From: Chryseobacterium ginsenosidimutans
GTDB lineage: Bacteria; Bacteroidota; Bacteroidia; Flavobacteriales; Weeksellaceae
Direction: 5' to 3'
Assembly: GCF_024807225.1 (NCBI RefSeq)
Contig: NZ_JANUCO010000001.1
Coordinates: 2,108,001 to 2,172,000, forward strand
DNA length: 64,000 nt
Shown here: positions 8,906 to 17,409 of the stretch, one piece after another
Numbering within the stretch: the stretch's first letter is position 1
Layout of the letters: every line of letters starts with the position of its first letter
The notes under the pieces: generated by a model
Databases searched by the model: none
Seen by the model: only the letters and a program-made list of their open reading frames with translations
What the model was told of the DNA's origin: nothing
Program-made: the position numbers and the translations under genes

Positions 8906-10080
8906 TCTTCCTCCTTCATCATTTGATTTTTAGAAGTGATACTCAAAATTACAAAACCTAAAACGGCTGCCAAAAATGAAGCAATTAAAATGGCAAATTT
9001 GGCTTCATCCTGAATTTTAATTTCGTCTTTAAAAGAAAGCAATGCGATAAAAATCGACATCGTAAAACCAATTCCTGCCAAACATCCTACTCCGAACATT
9101 TGTGTCCACGAACTATTTTGTGGTAATGAGCTTATTTTTAATTTAATAGCGAGTAAAGAGAATACATTAATTCCAATTAGTTTTCCTAAGACCAAACCTC
9201 CGATAATTCCCAATCCCAGCGTACTTGTCAACCCTGAAATCATCCCATTGGTAAAAGTAATATTGGTATTGGTTAACGCAAAAATCGGCATGATTAAAAA
9301 GTTGACCGGAAAATGGAGTTTATGTTCCAGTTTTTCCAATGGTGAAATTTCAACATGCAAAACGTTGGTAGGAATTGAAAATGCCAGTAAAACTCCCGCA
9401 ATTGTAGCATGAATCCCCGAGTGATGAAGGAAATACCATAAAAATAATCCAGGAATGATATAGAAAATAATTTTCGTTACTTTTAAGAAATTTAATAAAA
9501 ATAATAAACCGGTAACCGCAAAAGATAGTAATAAATACACCCAATGAATCTGATCTGTGTAAAATATAGCGATCACTAAAATAGCTCCCAAATCATCAAC
9601 AATTGCCAATGCGGCAAGGAAAAGTTTAATAGAATTAGGGATTTTTTTCCCTAGCATGGAAATGATGGCTAAAGAAAACGCAATATCCGTCGCCATCGGA
9701 ATTCCCCAACCGTTTCCATATTTCGTTCCAAAATTGAAAATAGTGAAAATAATTGCCGGAACCACCATTCCGCCAATCGCCGCAAAAATAGGAAGCGACG
9801 CATTTTTGAAAGATGAAAGTTCACCTTCCACCATTTCTCTTTTAATCTCTAATCCTACCAAAAGGAAGAAAACAGCCATAAAACCATCATTAATCCAGAT
9901 GCTTATGGGATATTTCAGATGGAATATCTCGGTTCCGATCTCATTATCTAAAAATTGCTGAAAATTTTCCGATAGAGAAGAATTAGCAATTAATAAAGAT
10001 AATAAAACACAGAAAATCAGAAGGATTCCTGAAGATTGATTGCTGTGTAAAAATTTTTTAAAATAAAGTGTTAAATTCAT
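8902..10080 (-). CDS. nhaA: Na+/H+ antiporter NhaA
   Basis: A 392-residue antiporter that exchanges sodium for protons to control pH and salt. The ion-binding aspartates are in place (VDDLGAILVIAIFY, Asp162-Asp163), as are the unwound-helix TD pair (ATDIAFSLAI, Thr131-Asp132) and the pH-sensor side motif GLEIKREMVEGEL (76-88). The conserved lysine helix (LGKLIGI) and the terminal GIGFTMSIFIALLSF are present. Length is usual. The gene lies 3 bases downstream of the (p)ppGpp enzyme gene on the same strand, so the two may be cotranscribed. Confidence 0.96.
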   Translation of the reverse strand: MNLTLYFKKFLHSNQSSGILLIFCVLLSLLIANSSLSENFQQFLDNEIGTEIFHLKYPISIWINDGFMAVFFLLVGLEIKREMVEGELSSFKNASLPIFAAIGGMVVPAIIFTIFNFGTKYGNGWGIPMATDIAFSLAIISMLGKKIPNSIKLFLAALAIVDDLGAILVIAIFYTDQIHWVYLLLSFAVTGLLFLLNFLKVTKIIFYIIPGLFLWYFLHHSGIHATIAGVLLAFSIPTNVLHVEISPLEKLEHKLHFPVNFLIMPIFALTNTNITFTNGMISGLTSTLGLGIIGGLVLGKLIGINVFSLLAIKLKISSLPQNSSWTQMFGVGCLAGIGFTMSIFIALLSFKDEIKIQDEAKFAILIASFLAAVLGFVILSITSKNQMMKEED

Positions 10081-10083
10081 GTT

Positions 10084-12294
10084 TTAAGATTGTATTCTCA
10101 CCACTCTTGAAACGCCGCTGATGTCTTTAAGTTTTTTAAATGTCTGTTCCAACTGGCTTTTATTTTTTACCTCAAGAATAATATTTCCTGTAAAAATTCC
10201 GTCGTTTGATTCAATCGACATACTTTTCATATCCATTCCCATCGATCCGCTGATGACGGTGGTAATATCATTAATCATTCCCATTCTGTCAAGCCCTTCA
10301 ATCTCGATTTTTACTCTGTTTTTGAAGCTTTCCGCATTCACCCATTTTGCAGGGATTACTCTGTAATCGTATTGCGCACGAAGGTTGATCGCGTTCGGAC
10401 AATTGTCGCTGTGAACTTTAATTCCGTCTGAAATAGTGATGAAACCGAAAATTTTATCTCCCGGAATTACCGTACAACACTTCGCATAGCTGTAATTCAG
10501 TTTTTCCTCATCTTTTCCGAAGACGATCATATCGAGATTCTGCTCTTTCGGTTCTATATAAGCCGTATTTTTCGTCGGAGATTTTCTGAATCTCGAAAGT
10601 AAATTATTAAATACGTTTTTGCTTTCAAGATATTTTCTTAAACTACTCGCATCCAGTTCATTACTTTGGAATTTTAAGAATAATTCTTGTGAGCTTTTAA
10701 GGTTAAAGAATTTTTGAAGTTTATTGATTTCTTCATCATTAAAATTAATTTTTGCATGACGAAGTTTTCTCTGAAGAATCTCTTTTCCGTCTTCTACCAG
10801 TTGATTTTTCTGGGAATTTAAATAACTTTTAATCTTCGATTTGGCTTTTGAAGTAACGACAAATTCCAGCCAGTCAGATTTTGGTTTTTGATTTTGAGAA
10901 GAAAGGATATCGATCTGATCCCCATTTTGAAGAACATAAGAAATCGGAACCAATTTACCATTGATTTTGGCACCTAAACACTTCATTCCCAAATCGGAGT
11001 GAACAGAAAAGGCGAAATCGAGAGCCGTTGCATTGGTCGGTAAAATTTTAATTTCCCCTTTTGGTGTAAATACGAAAACTTCTTTTGAGTATAAATTAAG
11101 TTTAATATTATCCAACAATTCAGACGTAGAAAGGTCTTGCTGTTGTTCCAGAACATCACGAATTTCTGTTACCCAGTTTTCAAAATTTTTATCGTCAGAA
11201 CTCTGTTTGTAGCCTTCTTTGTATTTGTAGTGCGCTGCAACCCCTTTTTCTGCAATTTCGTCCATTCTTTCGGAACGGATTTGTACTTCGATCCATTTTC
11301 GATCCGGACCAAGAACGGTTAAATGTAGACTTTCATAGCCTGTAGAACGCGGTTGAGTGATCCAGTCACGCATTCTGGATGGGTTACTGTGGTAAACATC
11401 CGTTACGATCGAATAAATTTTCCAGGCAAGGAATTTTTCATTCTTCGCATCAGATTTATAGATGATTCTGATCGCGTAATTGTCGAAAACTTCTTCGAAA
11501 GAAACGCCTTGTTTCAGCATTTTTCTGTAAATCGAAGAAATGGCTTTCGCGCGACCTTTAATTTTAAAGTTTAATCCTTCCTCGTCTAATTTCTCGGAAA
11601 CTTCTTTTTTAAACTCTTCAATATATCTTTCACGGTTTTCTTTAGCGAGTTCTAGTTTTTCCGTGATTTCGTTGTAAATATCCGGATTATTGTATTTTAA
11701 AGATAAATCTTCAAGCTCAGATTTGATATTGTACAAACCCAAACGGTGCGCCATTGGAGAATAAATGTAAACCGTTTCCGAAGCAATTTTTTTCTGCTTA
11801 TCAGGAGCCATACTTTCCAGCGTACGCATATTGTGAAGACGGTCTGCAATTTTAATTAAAATAACCCTAAAGTCCTCAGAAAGAGTAAGTAACAGCTTTC
11901 TGTAGTTTTCAGACTGTACAGAAATATTCTGGTGGTTCATGATGGAAATTTTCGTTAATCCATTCACGATGTTGGCTATTTTTTCACCAAAAATCTTCTT
12001 TAGATCTTCATAAGTATAATCTGAATCTTCAATAACATCATGCAAAAGCGCACACGCAATAGAATTTGCACCCAAACCAATCTCCGTTGCTACAATTTTG
12101 GCAACAGCAATGGGATGGTAAATGTATGGTTCACCAGATTTTCTTCTTTGATCTTTGTGGGCGTCTAATGCAATATCAAAAGCCTTTCGGATAAGTTTAT
12201 TATTTTCCTCATCCAAAGTCCGGTATGTATTAGAGATCAGATCTTTATATCTTGCAAGGATCTCCTTGTTTTCCTGTTCTAAGTCGTAACTCAT
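10084..12294 (-). CDS. rel: Bifunctional (p)ppGpp synthetase/hydrolase (RelA/SpoT homologue)
   Basis: A 736-residue long RSH protein that makes and breaks the alarmone (p)ppGpp in the stringent response. Domains in order: HD hydrolase (about 40-190) with the metal and catalytic motif HDVIED (85-90), so hydrolysis should be active; nucleotide synthetase (about 230-370) with the GYESLHLTV and EVQIRS motifs; TGS (about 405-465); helical and zinc-finger-like segment (ending YAKCCTVIPGD); and a C-terminal ACT domain. The synthetase loop reads RMRD where RxKD is usual in bifunctional enzymes; I believe such variants are normal in Bacteroidota. It is probably the sole long RSH of the cell. nhaA follows by 3 bases. 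Confidence 0.95.
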   Translation of the reverse strand: MSYDLEQENKEILARYKDLISNTYRTLDEENNKLIRKAFDIALDAHKDQRRKSGEPYIYHPIAVAKIVATEIGLGANSIACALLHDVIEDSDYTYEDLKKIFGEKIANIVNGLTKISIMNHQNISVQSENYRKLLLTLSEDFRVILIKIADRLHNMRTLESMAPDKQKKIASETVYIYSPMAHRLGLYNIKSELEDLSLKYNNPDIYNEITEKLELAKENRERYIEEFKKEVSEKLDEEGLNFKIKGRAKAISSIYRKMLKQGVSFEEVFDNYAIRIIYKSDAKNEKFLAWKIYSIVTDVYHSNPSRMRDWITQPRSTGYESLHLTVLGPDRKWIEVQIRSERMDEIAEKGVAAHYKYKEGYKQSSDDKNFENWVTEIRDVLEQQQDLSTSELLDNIKLNLYSKEVFVFTPKGEIKILPTNATALDFAFSVHSDLGMKCLGAKINGKLVPISYVLQNGDQIDILSSQNQKPKSDWLEFVVTSKAKSKIKSYLNSQKNQLVEDGKEILQRKLRHAKINFNDEEINKLQKFFNLKSSQELFLKFQSNELDASSLRKYLESKNVFNNLLSRFRKSPTKNTAYIEPKEQNLDMIVFGKDEEKLNYSYAKCCTVIPGDKIFGFITISDGIKVHSDNCPNAINLRAQYDYRVIPAKWVNAESFKNRVKIEIEGLDRMGMINDITTVISGSMGMDMKSMSIESNDGIFTGNIILEVKNKSQLEQTFKKLKDISGVSRVVRIQS

Positions 12295-12317
12295 TTGTGT
12301 AAAAGCCTATATTTAGA

Positions 12318-12348
12318 CGAAAATACGAAATTTTTAGGACTTTTCAAA
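12318..12348 (-). promoter_or_regulatory. Promoter of the (p)ppGpp enzyme gene
   Basis: On the minus strand a TTTG (12348-12345) is followed after exactly 19 bases by TATTTTCG (12325-12318), one mismatch from TAnnTTTG. A start near 12312 would give an untranslated leader of under 20 bases. Confidence 0.6.
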
Positions 12349-12352
12349 TAGT

Positions 12353-12384
12353 AAAAAATCCGTAGAGGGTTCTACGGATTTCGG
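12353..12384 (-). terminator. Terminator of the 12412-12777 gene
   Basis: Perfect 11-base-pair stem (AAATCCGTAGA with its complement), loop of 4, and on the minus strand a run of six T. It stands 28 bases after the stop at 12412. Confidence 0.85.
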
Positions 12385-12411
12385 TTATTAATTTTTATTC
12401 TCAAATTTGTT

Positions 12412-12777
12412 TTAAAATTTCACTTCAGAATCCATTCCCGCTGTAGAGGCTTTTATCCTTACATCAGGACTGTTGTGGATTTCTGCTTTGCATCTTGCAT
12501 CAATATAACTTTTTAGATTATCATAATGGGCTTGTTCAATGCTCATATTCTCAAACATAAATGTTTTTAAAACAGAATTTTGGTTAAAAACATTTTGTGC
12601 ATTATCCGTTTGGTTATTATCTTTTACAGAAACACTTGCCAAATATTGAGCGTTGTGTTTTCCGTTATCAAGATATACAATGTAATCTGAATTTTCGAAA
12701 CCTGAACTTTCAAGATCGGCTTCTAATTTTTTATAATCGCTGTTTAGTTCAAATAATCCAGCTAATATATTTGACAT
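12412..12777 (-). CDS. Small conserved-looking hypothetical protein
   Basis: 121 residues from the ATG at 12777; an upstream in-frame TTG at 12783 adds two residues but is less likely. Not recognised. The sequence is soluble and acidic, without signal peptide or membrane helix. Its first half suggests a small alpha/beta fold (LEADLESSGFENSDYIVYLDN, about 18-38), and the second half is mainly helical (SIEQAHYDNLKSYIDARCKAEI, about 79-100), ending with KASTAGMDSEVKF. It resembles in style the short stress-related proteins of Chryseobacterium, but this is only an impression. It is monocistronic with its own terminator. Confidence 0.65.
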   Translation of the reverse strand: MSNILAGLFELNSDYKKLEADLESSGFENSDYIVYLDNGKHNAQYLASVSVKDNNQTDNAQNVFNQNSVLKTFMFENMSIEQAHYDNLKSYIDARCKAEIHNSPDVRIKASTAGMDSEVKF

Positions 12778-12970
12778 AAGCAATAGTTTTAATTTGTATC
12801 TAAAGATAATAAATAAATTCCGAATATGTTGATATTATTTTAAAAAATATGTTAATTTAATATTTTATCTATAAAATTTAGTTAAAATTGTTGAGGATGT
12901 CTATTAAGTGTATGTTTGATTTTTTTTATAAAATGTAAGTTTTGGCTAAGCCAATTATTGGTATTAAATG

Positions 12971-13017
12971 AAAAAAACGGGCTTCCTTCCACAAGTTCAG
13001 GATGACATGCCCGTTCC
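12971..13017 (-). terminator. Terminator of the acs-containing unit, containing a dispersed repeat
   Basis: AACGGGC (12976-12982) pairs with GCCCGTT (13009-13015); on the minus strand the stem is followed by seven T. The loop holds a segment like GATGACATG/CTTCCACAAGTTCAG that looks like part of a dispersed repeat. Located 27 bases after the acs stop. The rest of the gap 12778-13043 is AT-rich and shows nothing else. Confidence 0.75.
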
Positions 13018-13043
13018 TATTGATCTTGATATTTAGAATATCT

Positions 13044-14954
13044 TTAATCTAATCGCTCATTTTTAATTTCCTCAACAATTTCAGGATTCAAAAGAGTAGA
13101 GATATCTCCGAAATTACTGAAATCTCCTTCCGCAATTTTTCTCAGAATTCTACGCATAATTTTTCCTGAACGTGTTTTAGGAAGTCCGGAAACAAACTGA
13201 ATCTTATCCAATTTTGCAATCGGTCCGATTTGATCTGAAATCAATTGATTGATCTCTTTTACCAAATTTTCCTGCTTTCTGTCTGCTCCGGAATCTTTTA
13301 AAATAACAAATCCATACAAAGCATTTCCTTTGATATCGTGAGGATAACCAACAATCGCAGATTCGGCTACAGCAGGATGTTCGTTGATGCTGTCTTCAAT
13401 AGGAGCCGTTCCCAAATTGTGTCCTGAAACGATAATCACATCATCCACACGACCCGTAATTCTGTAATATCCGACTTCATCTCTCAAAGCGCCGTCACCA
13501 GTGAAATATTTCCCTGGAAAAGCTGAGAAATAGGTCTCTTTATATCTTTGGTGATCGCCCCAGATTGTTCTTGCGATTCCCGGCCACGGAAAACGGATAC
13601 AAAGATTTCCTGTCACTTGATTTCCTGAGATTTCATTGCGTTTATCATCCATCAAAACAGGCTGAATTCCCGGTAAAGGAAGCGTAGCGTAAGTCGGTTT
13701 TGTAGGAGTCACAAAAGGAAGTGGCGAAATCATAATTCCTCCCGTTTCAGTCTGCCACCAAGTATCTACAATCGGGCATTTTTTCTTTCCGACATGATCG
13801 TTAAACCAATGCCAAGCTTCATCATTAATAGGTTCACCAACCGAACCAATCACTTTTAATGTGCTTAAATCATGCTTATCAACCCATTCTGCACTTTCTT
13901 TCGCTAATGAACGAATGGCAGTTGGAGCAGTATAGAATTGAGTAACTTTATGTTTTTCAATAACTTCCCAGAATCTGTCTGGTTCAGGATACGTCGGGAC
14001 GCCTTCAAAAATTACGGTTGTTGCACCGTTTAAAAGTGGTCCATAAAGAATGTACGAATGCCCTGTAATCCAGCCAATATCGGCAGTACACCAATAAACA
14101 TCGTTTTCTTTATAATTAAATACATTTTTAAAAGTATAAGCCGTATACACCATATAACCGGCAGAAGTGTGAAGCATTCCTTTCGGTTTTCCTGTAGATC
14201 CGGAAGTGTACAGAATAAAAAGCGGATCTTCTGCATCCATAATAATGGTCACGAAATCCTGAGAAGCTTTTTCATACAAATCAGCCATCCAATGATCTCT
14301 TCCTTCCTTCATTTTGATTTCGTTGTGCGTTCTTTTTACTACTAAAACATTATCAACAGTCGGAGTTTTTTCCAGTGCTTCATCAACGATACTTTTTAGA
14401 TCTAAAACCTTGCTTCCTCTGTAACTTCCGTCTGAAGTAATTACCATTTTAGCTTCACAATCATTCACTCTTGAAGCAACGGCAGAAGCGGAAAATCCAG
14501 CGAAAATAACAGAATGAACAGCACCTAATTTTGCACAAGCCAACATCGTAATCGCCAATTCTGGAATCATCGGAAGGTAGATGCAGACTCTGTCGCCTTT
14601 TTCGATGCCCATGTCTTTTAAAACATTGGCGGTTTTGTTGACTCTTGTGTATAATTCGTTGTAAGAAATATGTTGTGCTTCCTCTTTTGGATCATTCGGT
14701 TCCCAGATGATAGCGGTTTTTTCGCCTCTTACGGAAAGATGCCTGTCTAAGCAGTTTTTGGTGATATTTAATTTTGCATTTTTAAACCAAACGATTTTGG
14801 CTTCGGTCATATCATATTTTACGACCTTGCTCCATCTTTGGTACCACACAAAGTTTTGATCGGCAATCTTGTCCCAGAATTTTTTGGGATTTTTGATCGA
14901 TTTTTTATATTCTTCAAAATAATGCGGTAAATCTTCTATCTGATAATTTCTCAT
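13044..14954 (-). CDS. acs: Acetyl-CoA synthetase
   Basis: A 636-residue AMP-forming ligase that turns acetate, ATP and CoA into acetyl-CoA. Adenylation signatures: P-loop-like YTSGSTGKPKG (about 251-261), DTWWQTETGG (about 396-405, the tryptophan that limits the pocket to acetate), and YFTGDGALRDEVGYYRITGRVDDVI. The C-terminal domain ends with KTRSGKIMRRILRKIA, whose lysine is the usual acetylation switch. The N-terminal Acs domain is present (about 1-65). It is the last gene of the minus-strand carboxylate unit, 59 bases after the PrpE-like gene, and is followed by a terminator. Confidence 0.96.
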   Translation of the reverse strand: MRNYQIEDLPHYFEEYKKSIKNPKKFWDKIADQNFVWYQRWSKVVKYDMTEAKIVWFKNAKLNITKNCLDRHLSVRGEKTAIIWEPNDPKEEAQHISYNELYTRVNKTANVLKDMGIEKGDRVCIYLPMIPELAITMLACAKLGAVHSVIFAGFSASAVASRVNDCEAKMVITSDGSYRGSKVLDLKSIVDEALEKTPTVDNVLVVKRTHNEIKMKEGRDHWMADLYEKASQDFVTIIMDAEDPLFILYTSGSTGKPKGMLHTSAGYMVYTAYTFKNVFNYKENDVYWCTADIGWITGHSYILYGPLLNGATTVIFEGVPTYPEPDRFWEVIEKHKVTQFYTAPTAIRSLAKESAEWVDKHDLSTLKVIGSVGEPINDEAWHWFNDHVGKKKCPIVDTWWQTETGGIMISPLPFVTPTKPTYATLPLPGIQPVLMDDKRNEISGNQVTGNLCIRFPWPGIARTIWGDHQRYKETYFSAFPGKYFTGDGALRDEVGYYRITGRVDDVIIVSGHNLGTAPIEDSINEHPAVAESAIVGYPHDIKGNALYGFVILKDSGADRKQENLVKEINQLISDQIGPIAKLDKIQFVSGLPKTRSGKIMRRILRKIAEGDFSNFGDISTLLNPEIVEEIKNERLD

Positions 14955-15013
14955 ATCCCTTTCGTTTTTGAAGTTTGAATTTTTGTTATTTAAATTTATG
15001 TTTAATTTCTTGT

Positions 15014-16900
15014 TTAAGCCCTATATTCCTCGATTTTTTGCTGAATTTCTTCAATGATTTTTTCATCATCAATCGTCGACGGAATCTGAAATTCTTTTCC
15101 GTCTAACAAGGTTCTGATCAGTTTTCTTAAAATTTTTCCGGAACGTGTTTTAGGTAAACGTTTTACGGTCATTACGTTTTTAAGACAGGCAACTGCACCT
15201 ATTTTTTCACGAACCATTTTTACAATATCTTTTTCTAAATTTTTCTCGGAAATAGTCGAGCCATTCTTTAAAACCACCGAGGCAAAAGGAATTTGTCCTT
15301 TTAATTCATCATCAATTCCTACAACTGCACATTCTGCAACATCGGGATGTGAGGAAACGATTTCTTCCATTTCAGAAGTCGAAAGTCGGTGTCCTGCAAC
15401 ATTAATCACGTCATCAACTCTTCCTGTAATGAAAATGTAGCCGTCCTCATCTTTTATCGCGCCATCTCCGGAGAAATAATAGCCTTTGTATTGTGATAAA
15501 TAACTGTCTTGAAATCTGTTATTATCATTCCAAATTCCGAGCAAAGCTCCCGGTGGAAGCGGAAGTTTTATAATTAAATATCCTTCCTGGTGCGCATCGA
15601 GTTCGTAGCCATTTTCATCAAAAATTTTAATATCATATCCCGGAATCGGTTTTCCGGCAGAAGCTCTTTTTATCTTATAATTTTCATCAAAAGTCATTAA
15701 ACCCAACATCGGCCAACCCGATTCTGTCTGCCACCAATGGTCGATCGCAGGAACTCCAATATGTTCTGCAAACCAATCCAACGTCGAAACATCGCATCTT
15801 TCGCCCGCTAAAAACTGCTTTTTGAAGTGGCTTAAATCATATTTTTTGACCAATTCTCCGTTCGGATCTTCTTTTTTAATGGCACGAATCGCTGTCGGAG
15901 CGGTAAACATCGCAGAAACTTTATACTCAGAAATAATCCTCCAAAACGTTCCTGCATCTGGTGTCATAATGGGTTTTCCTTCAAAAATAATCGTCGTATT
16001 TCTATTAATTAACGGTCCGTACACCGAAAAACTATGACCGACTGCCCAGCCAAAATCAGACGCTGCCCAAAACGTTTCTCCCTGTTCAATCCCATAAATA
16101 TATTTCATAGAAAATTTCAAAGCAGTGGCATAACCTCCTGTATCACGGGTAATTCCTTTCGGTTTTCCTGTAGTTCCGGATGTGTACAATAAATAGAGTG
16201 GGTGAGTCGACTCCACCGAAATGCAATCAACGGGTTCTGATTTTTGAACAAGATCTTCGTAATCAATCAATCCATCGAACATTTCATGTTGATTATCAAT
16301 TAATTTTCTGTTGAAAACGATAATGTTTTCGACTTTATCCTGAGCCAGTTCAATTGCTTTTTCAACTAATGGTAAATACGGAATTCTCTTCGCGATTTCC
16401 ACTCCGGCTGTTGCTGTAATTAACGCTTTTGGTTTGCAATCGTCGATTCTCACGACCAATTCATTGGGAGCAAAACCTCCGAAAACCACATTGTGAATCA
16501 CGCCAATTCTCGCACAAGCCAACATTGCAAAAAGTGTCTGCGGAATCATCGGCATATAAATAACGGCTGTATCTCCTTTTTTTAAGCCTAAAGACACCAG
16601 ACCTCCCGCTAATTTTGAAATTTCTTCTTTCGCTTGATTGAAAGTGTAGGTTTTCTTCTGATTGGTTACCGGAGAATCGTAAACAATCGCAATTTGCTCT
16701 CCGAAACCGTCTTCAATGTGTTTGTCGATACACAAATAGCACATATTCAGCTTCCCGTCGGAAAACCATTGGGTATACTCATTTTCGTCTTTCGAAATAA
16801 TCTGTGTGGGAAATTCAAACCAGTCGATTTCCTGAGTCTGTTCTTTCCAGAAATTCTCTTTATCTTCTATGCTTCTTTTAAAAAGTGTATCTATATCCAT
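15014..16900 (-). CDS. prpE: Propionyl-CoA-synthetase-like acyl-CoA ligase
   Basis: A second AMP-forming acyl-CoA synthetase, 628 residues from the ATG at 16900. Longer readings to 17014 run through a palindromic repeat and are unlikely; ATGs at 16921 and 16936 are possible but weaker. Motifs: YTSGTTGKPKG, DHWWQTESGWPML, YYFSGDGAIKDEDGYIFITGRVDDVI and KTRSGKILRKLIR. The phrases VVFGGFAPNELVVRIDDCKPKALI and SGW in place of SGG match PrpE-type enzymes better than Acs, so propionate or another short acid is the likely substrate. It lies between the receiver gene and acs, implying paired activation of acetate and propionate. Confidence 0.88.
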   Translation of the reverse strand: MDIDTLFKRSIEDKENFWKEQTQEIDWFEFPTQIISKDENEYTQWFSDGKLNMCYLCIDKHIEDGFGEQIAIVYDSPVTNQKKTYTFNQAKEEISKLAGGLVSLGLKKGDTAVIYMPMIPQTLFAMLACARIGVIHNVVFGGFAPNELVVRIDDCKPKALITATAGVEIAKRIPYLPLVEKAIELAQDKVENIIVFNRKLIDNQHEMFDGLIDYEDLVQKSEPVDCISVESTHPLYLLYTSGTTGKPKGITRDTGGYATALKFSMKYIYGIEQGETFWAASDFGWAVGHSFSVYGPLINRNTTIIFEGKPIMTPDAGTFWRIISEYKVSAMFTAPTAIRAIKKEDPNGELVKKYDLSHFKKQFLAGERCDVSTLDWFAEHIGVPAIDHWWQTESGWPMLGLMTFDENYKIKRASAGKPIPGYDIKIFDENGYELDAHQEGYLIIKLPLPPGALLGIWNDNNRFQDSYLSQYKGYYFSGDGAIKDEDGYIFITGRVDDVINVAGHRLSTSEMEEIVSSHPDVAECAVVGIDDELKGQIPFASVVLKNGSTISEKNLEKDIVKMVREKIGAVACLKNVMTVKRLPKTRSGKILRKLIRTLLDGKEFQIPSTIDDEKIIEEIQQKIEEYRA

Positions 16901-16936
16901 ACTAATTTTTGTGTCTTGCATTTGGTTTTTGTGCAT

Positions 16937-17015
16937 TTTGTCATTTCGACGAAGGAGAAATCTATTTAATCGTAATAGATTCTTCACTCCGCTTTGCCTC
17001 GTTCTGAATGACAAA
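16937..17015. repeat. REP-like palindrome
   Basis: The left arm TTTGTCATTTCGACGAAGGA and the right arm ending TGCCTCGTTCTGAATGACAAA are imperfect complements, with an inner pair AATCTATT/AATAGATT. The type is common in Chryseobacterium intergenic DNA. It separates the receiver gene from the PrpE-like gene and could fold in the transcript to protect or stop it. Confidence 0.7.
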
Positions 17016-17041
17016 CTAAATGCTATATTTTGGATCTTTTA

Positions 17042-17401
17042 TCAAAACATTTCCTCAATCTGCTGCATCAGTTTTTTTATCGAATAAGGTTTTGTAACAT
17101 ACGCATCAGCTCCCATTTCCAACCCTTTTTCAATGTCTTTCGGATTGTTTTTGGCACTCAGGAAAATGACTTTTGTGTCTTTTAGTTTTTTGTCTTGTTT
17201 AATGATTTCCAGTGTGCTGAAACCGTCAAGATTCGGCATCATAATATCGAGTAAAATGACATCCGGAACCATGGTTTTTAGAAATTCCAAGACTTCGGTT
17301 CCGTCTCTTGCGATGAATACGTCGTAGCCGTTTTTCTTGAAACTGTATTCCAGTGACATTAATATTTTGTGCTCATCATCTGCAATAACTATCTTTTTCA
17401 T
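17042..17401 (-). CDS. Stand-alone response-regulator receiver
   Basis: A 119-residue CheY-like domain and nothing more. The acidic pair Asp8-Asp9, phosphoacceptor Asp52 (LLDIMMPNLDG), Ser82 (FLSAK) and Lys104 (VTKPYS) are all present, so it should be phosphorylated. There is no DNA-binding or enzymatic output domain. It begins 8 bases after the symporter-kinase gene, which is its likely partner, and precedes the two acyl-CoA synthetase genes. By analogy with CrbSR it may take part in control of acs, but the lack of an HTH means it must act through another protein. Confidence 0.9.
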   Translation of the reverse strand: MKKIVIADDEHKILMSLEYSFKKNGYDVFIARDGTEVLEFLKTMVPDVILLDIMMPNLDGFSTLEIIKQDKKLKDTKVIFLSAKNNPKDIEKGLEMGADAYVTKPYSIKKLMQQIEEMF

Positions 17402-17409
17402 AAGGTGTC

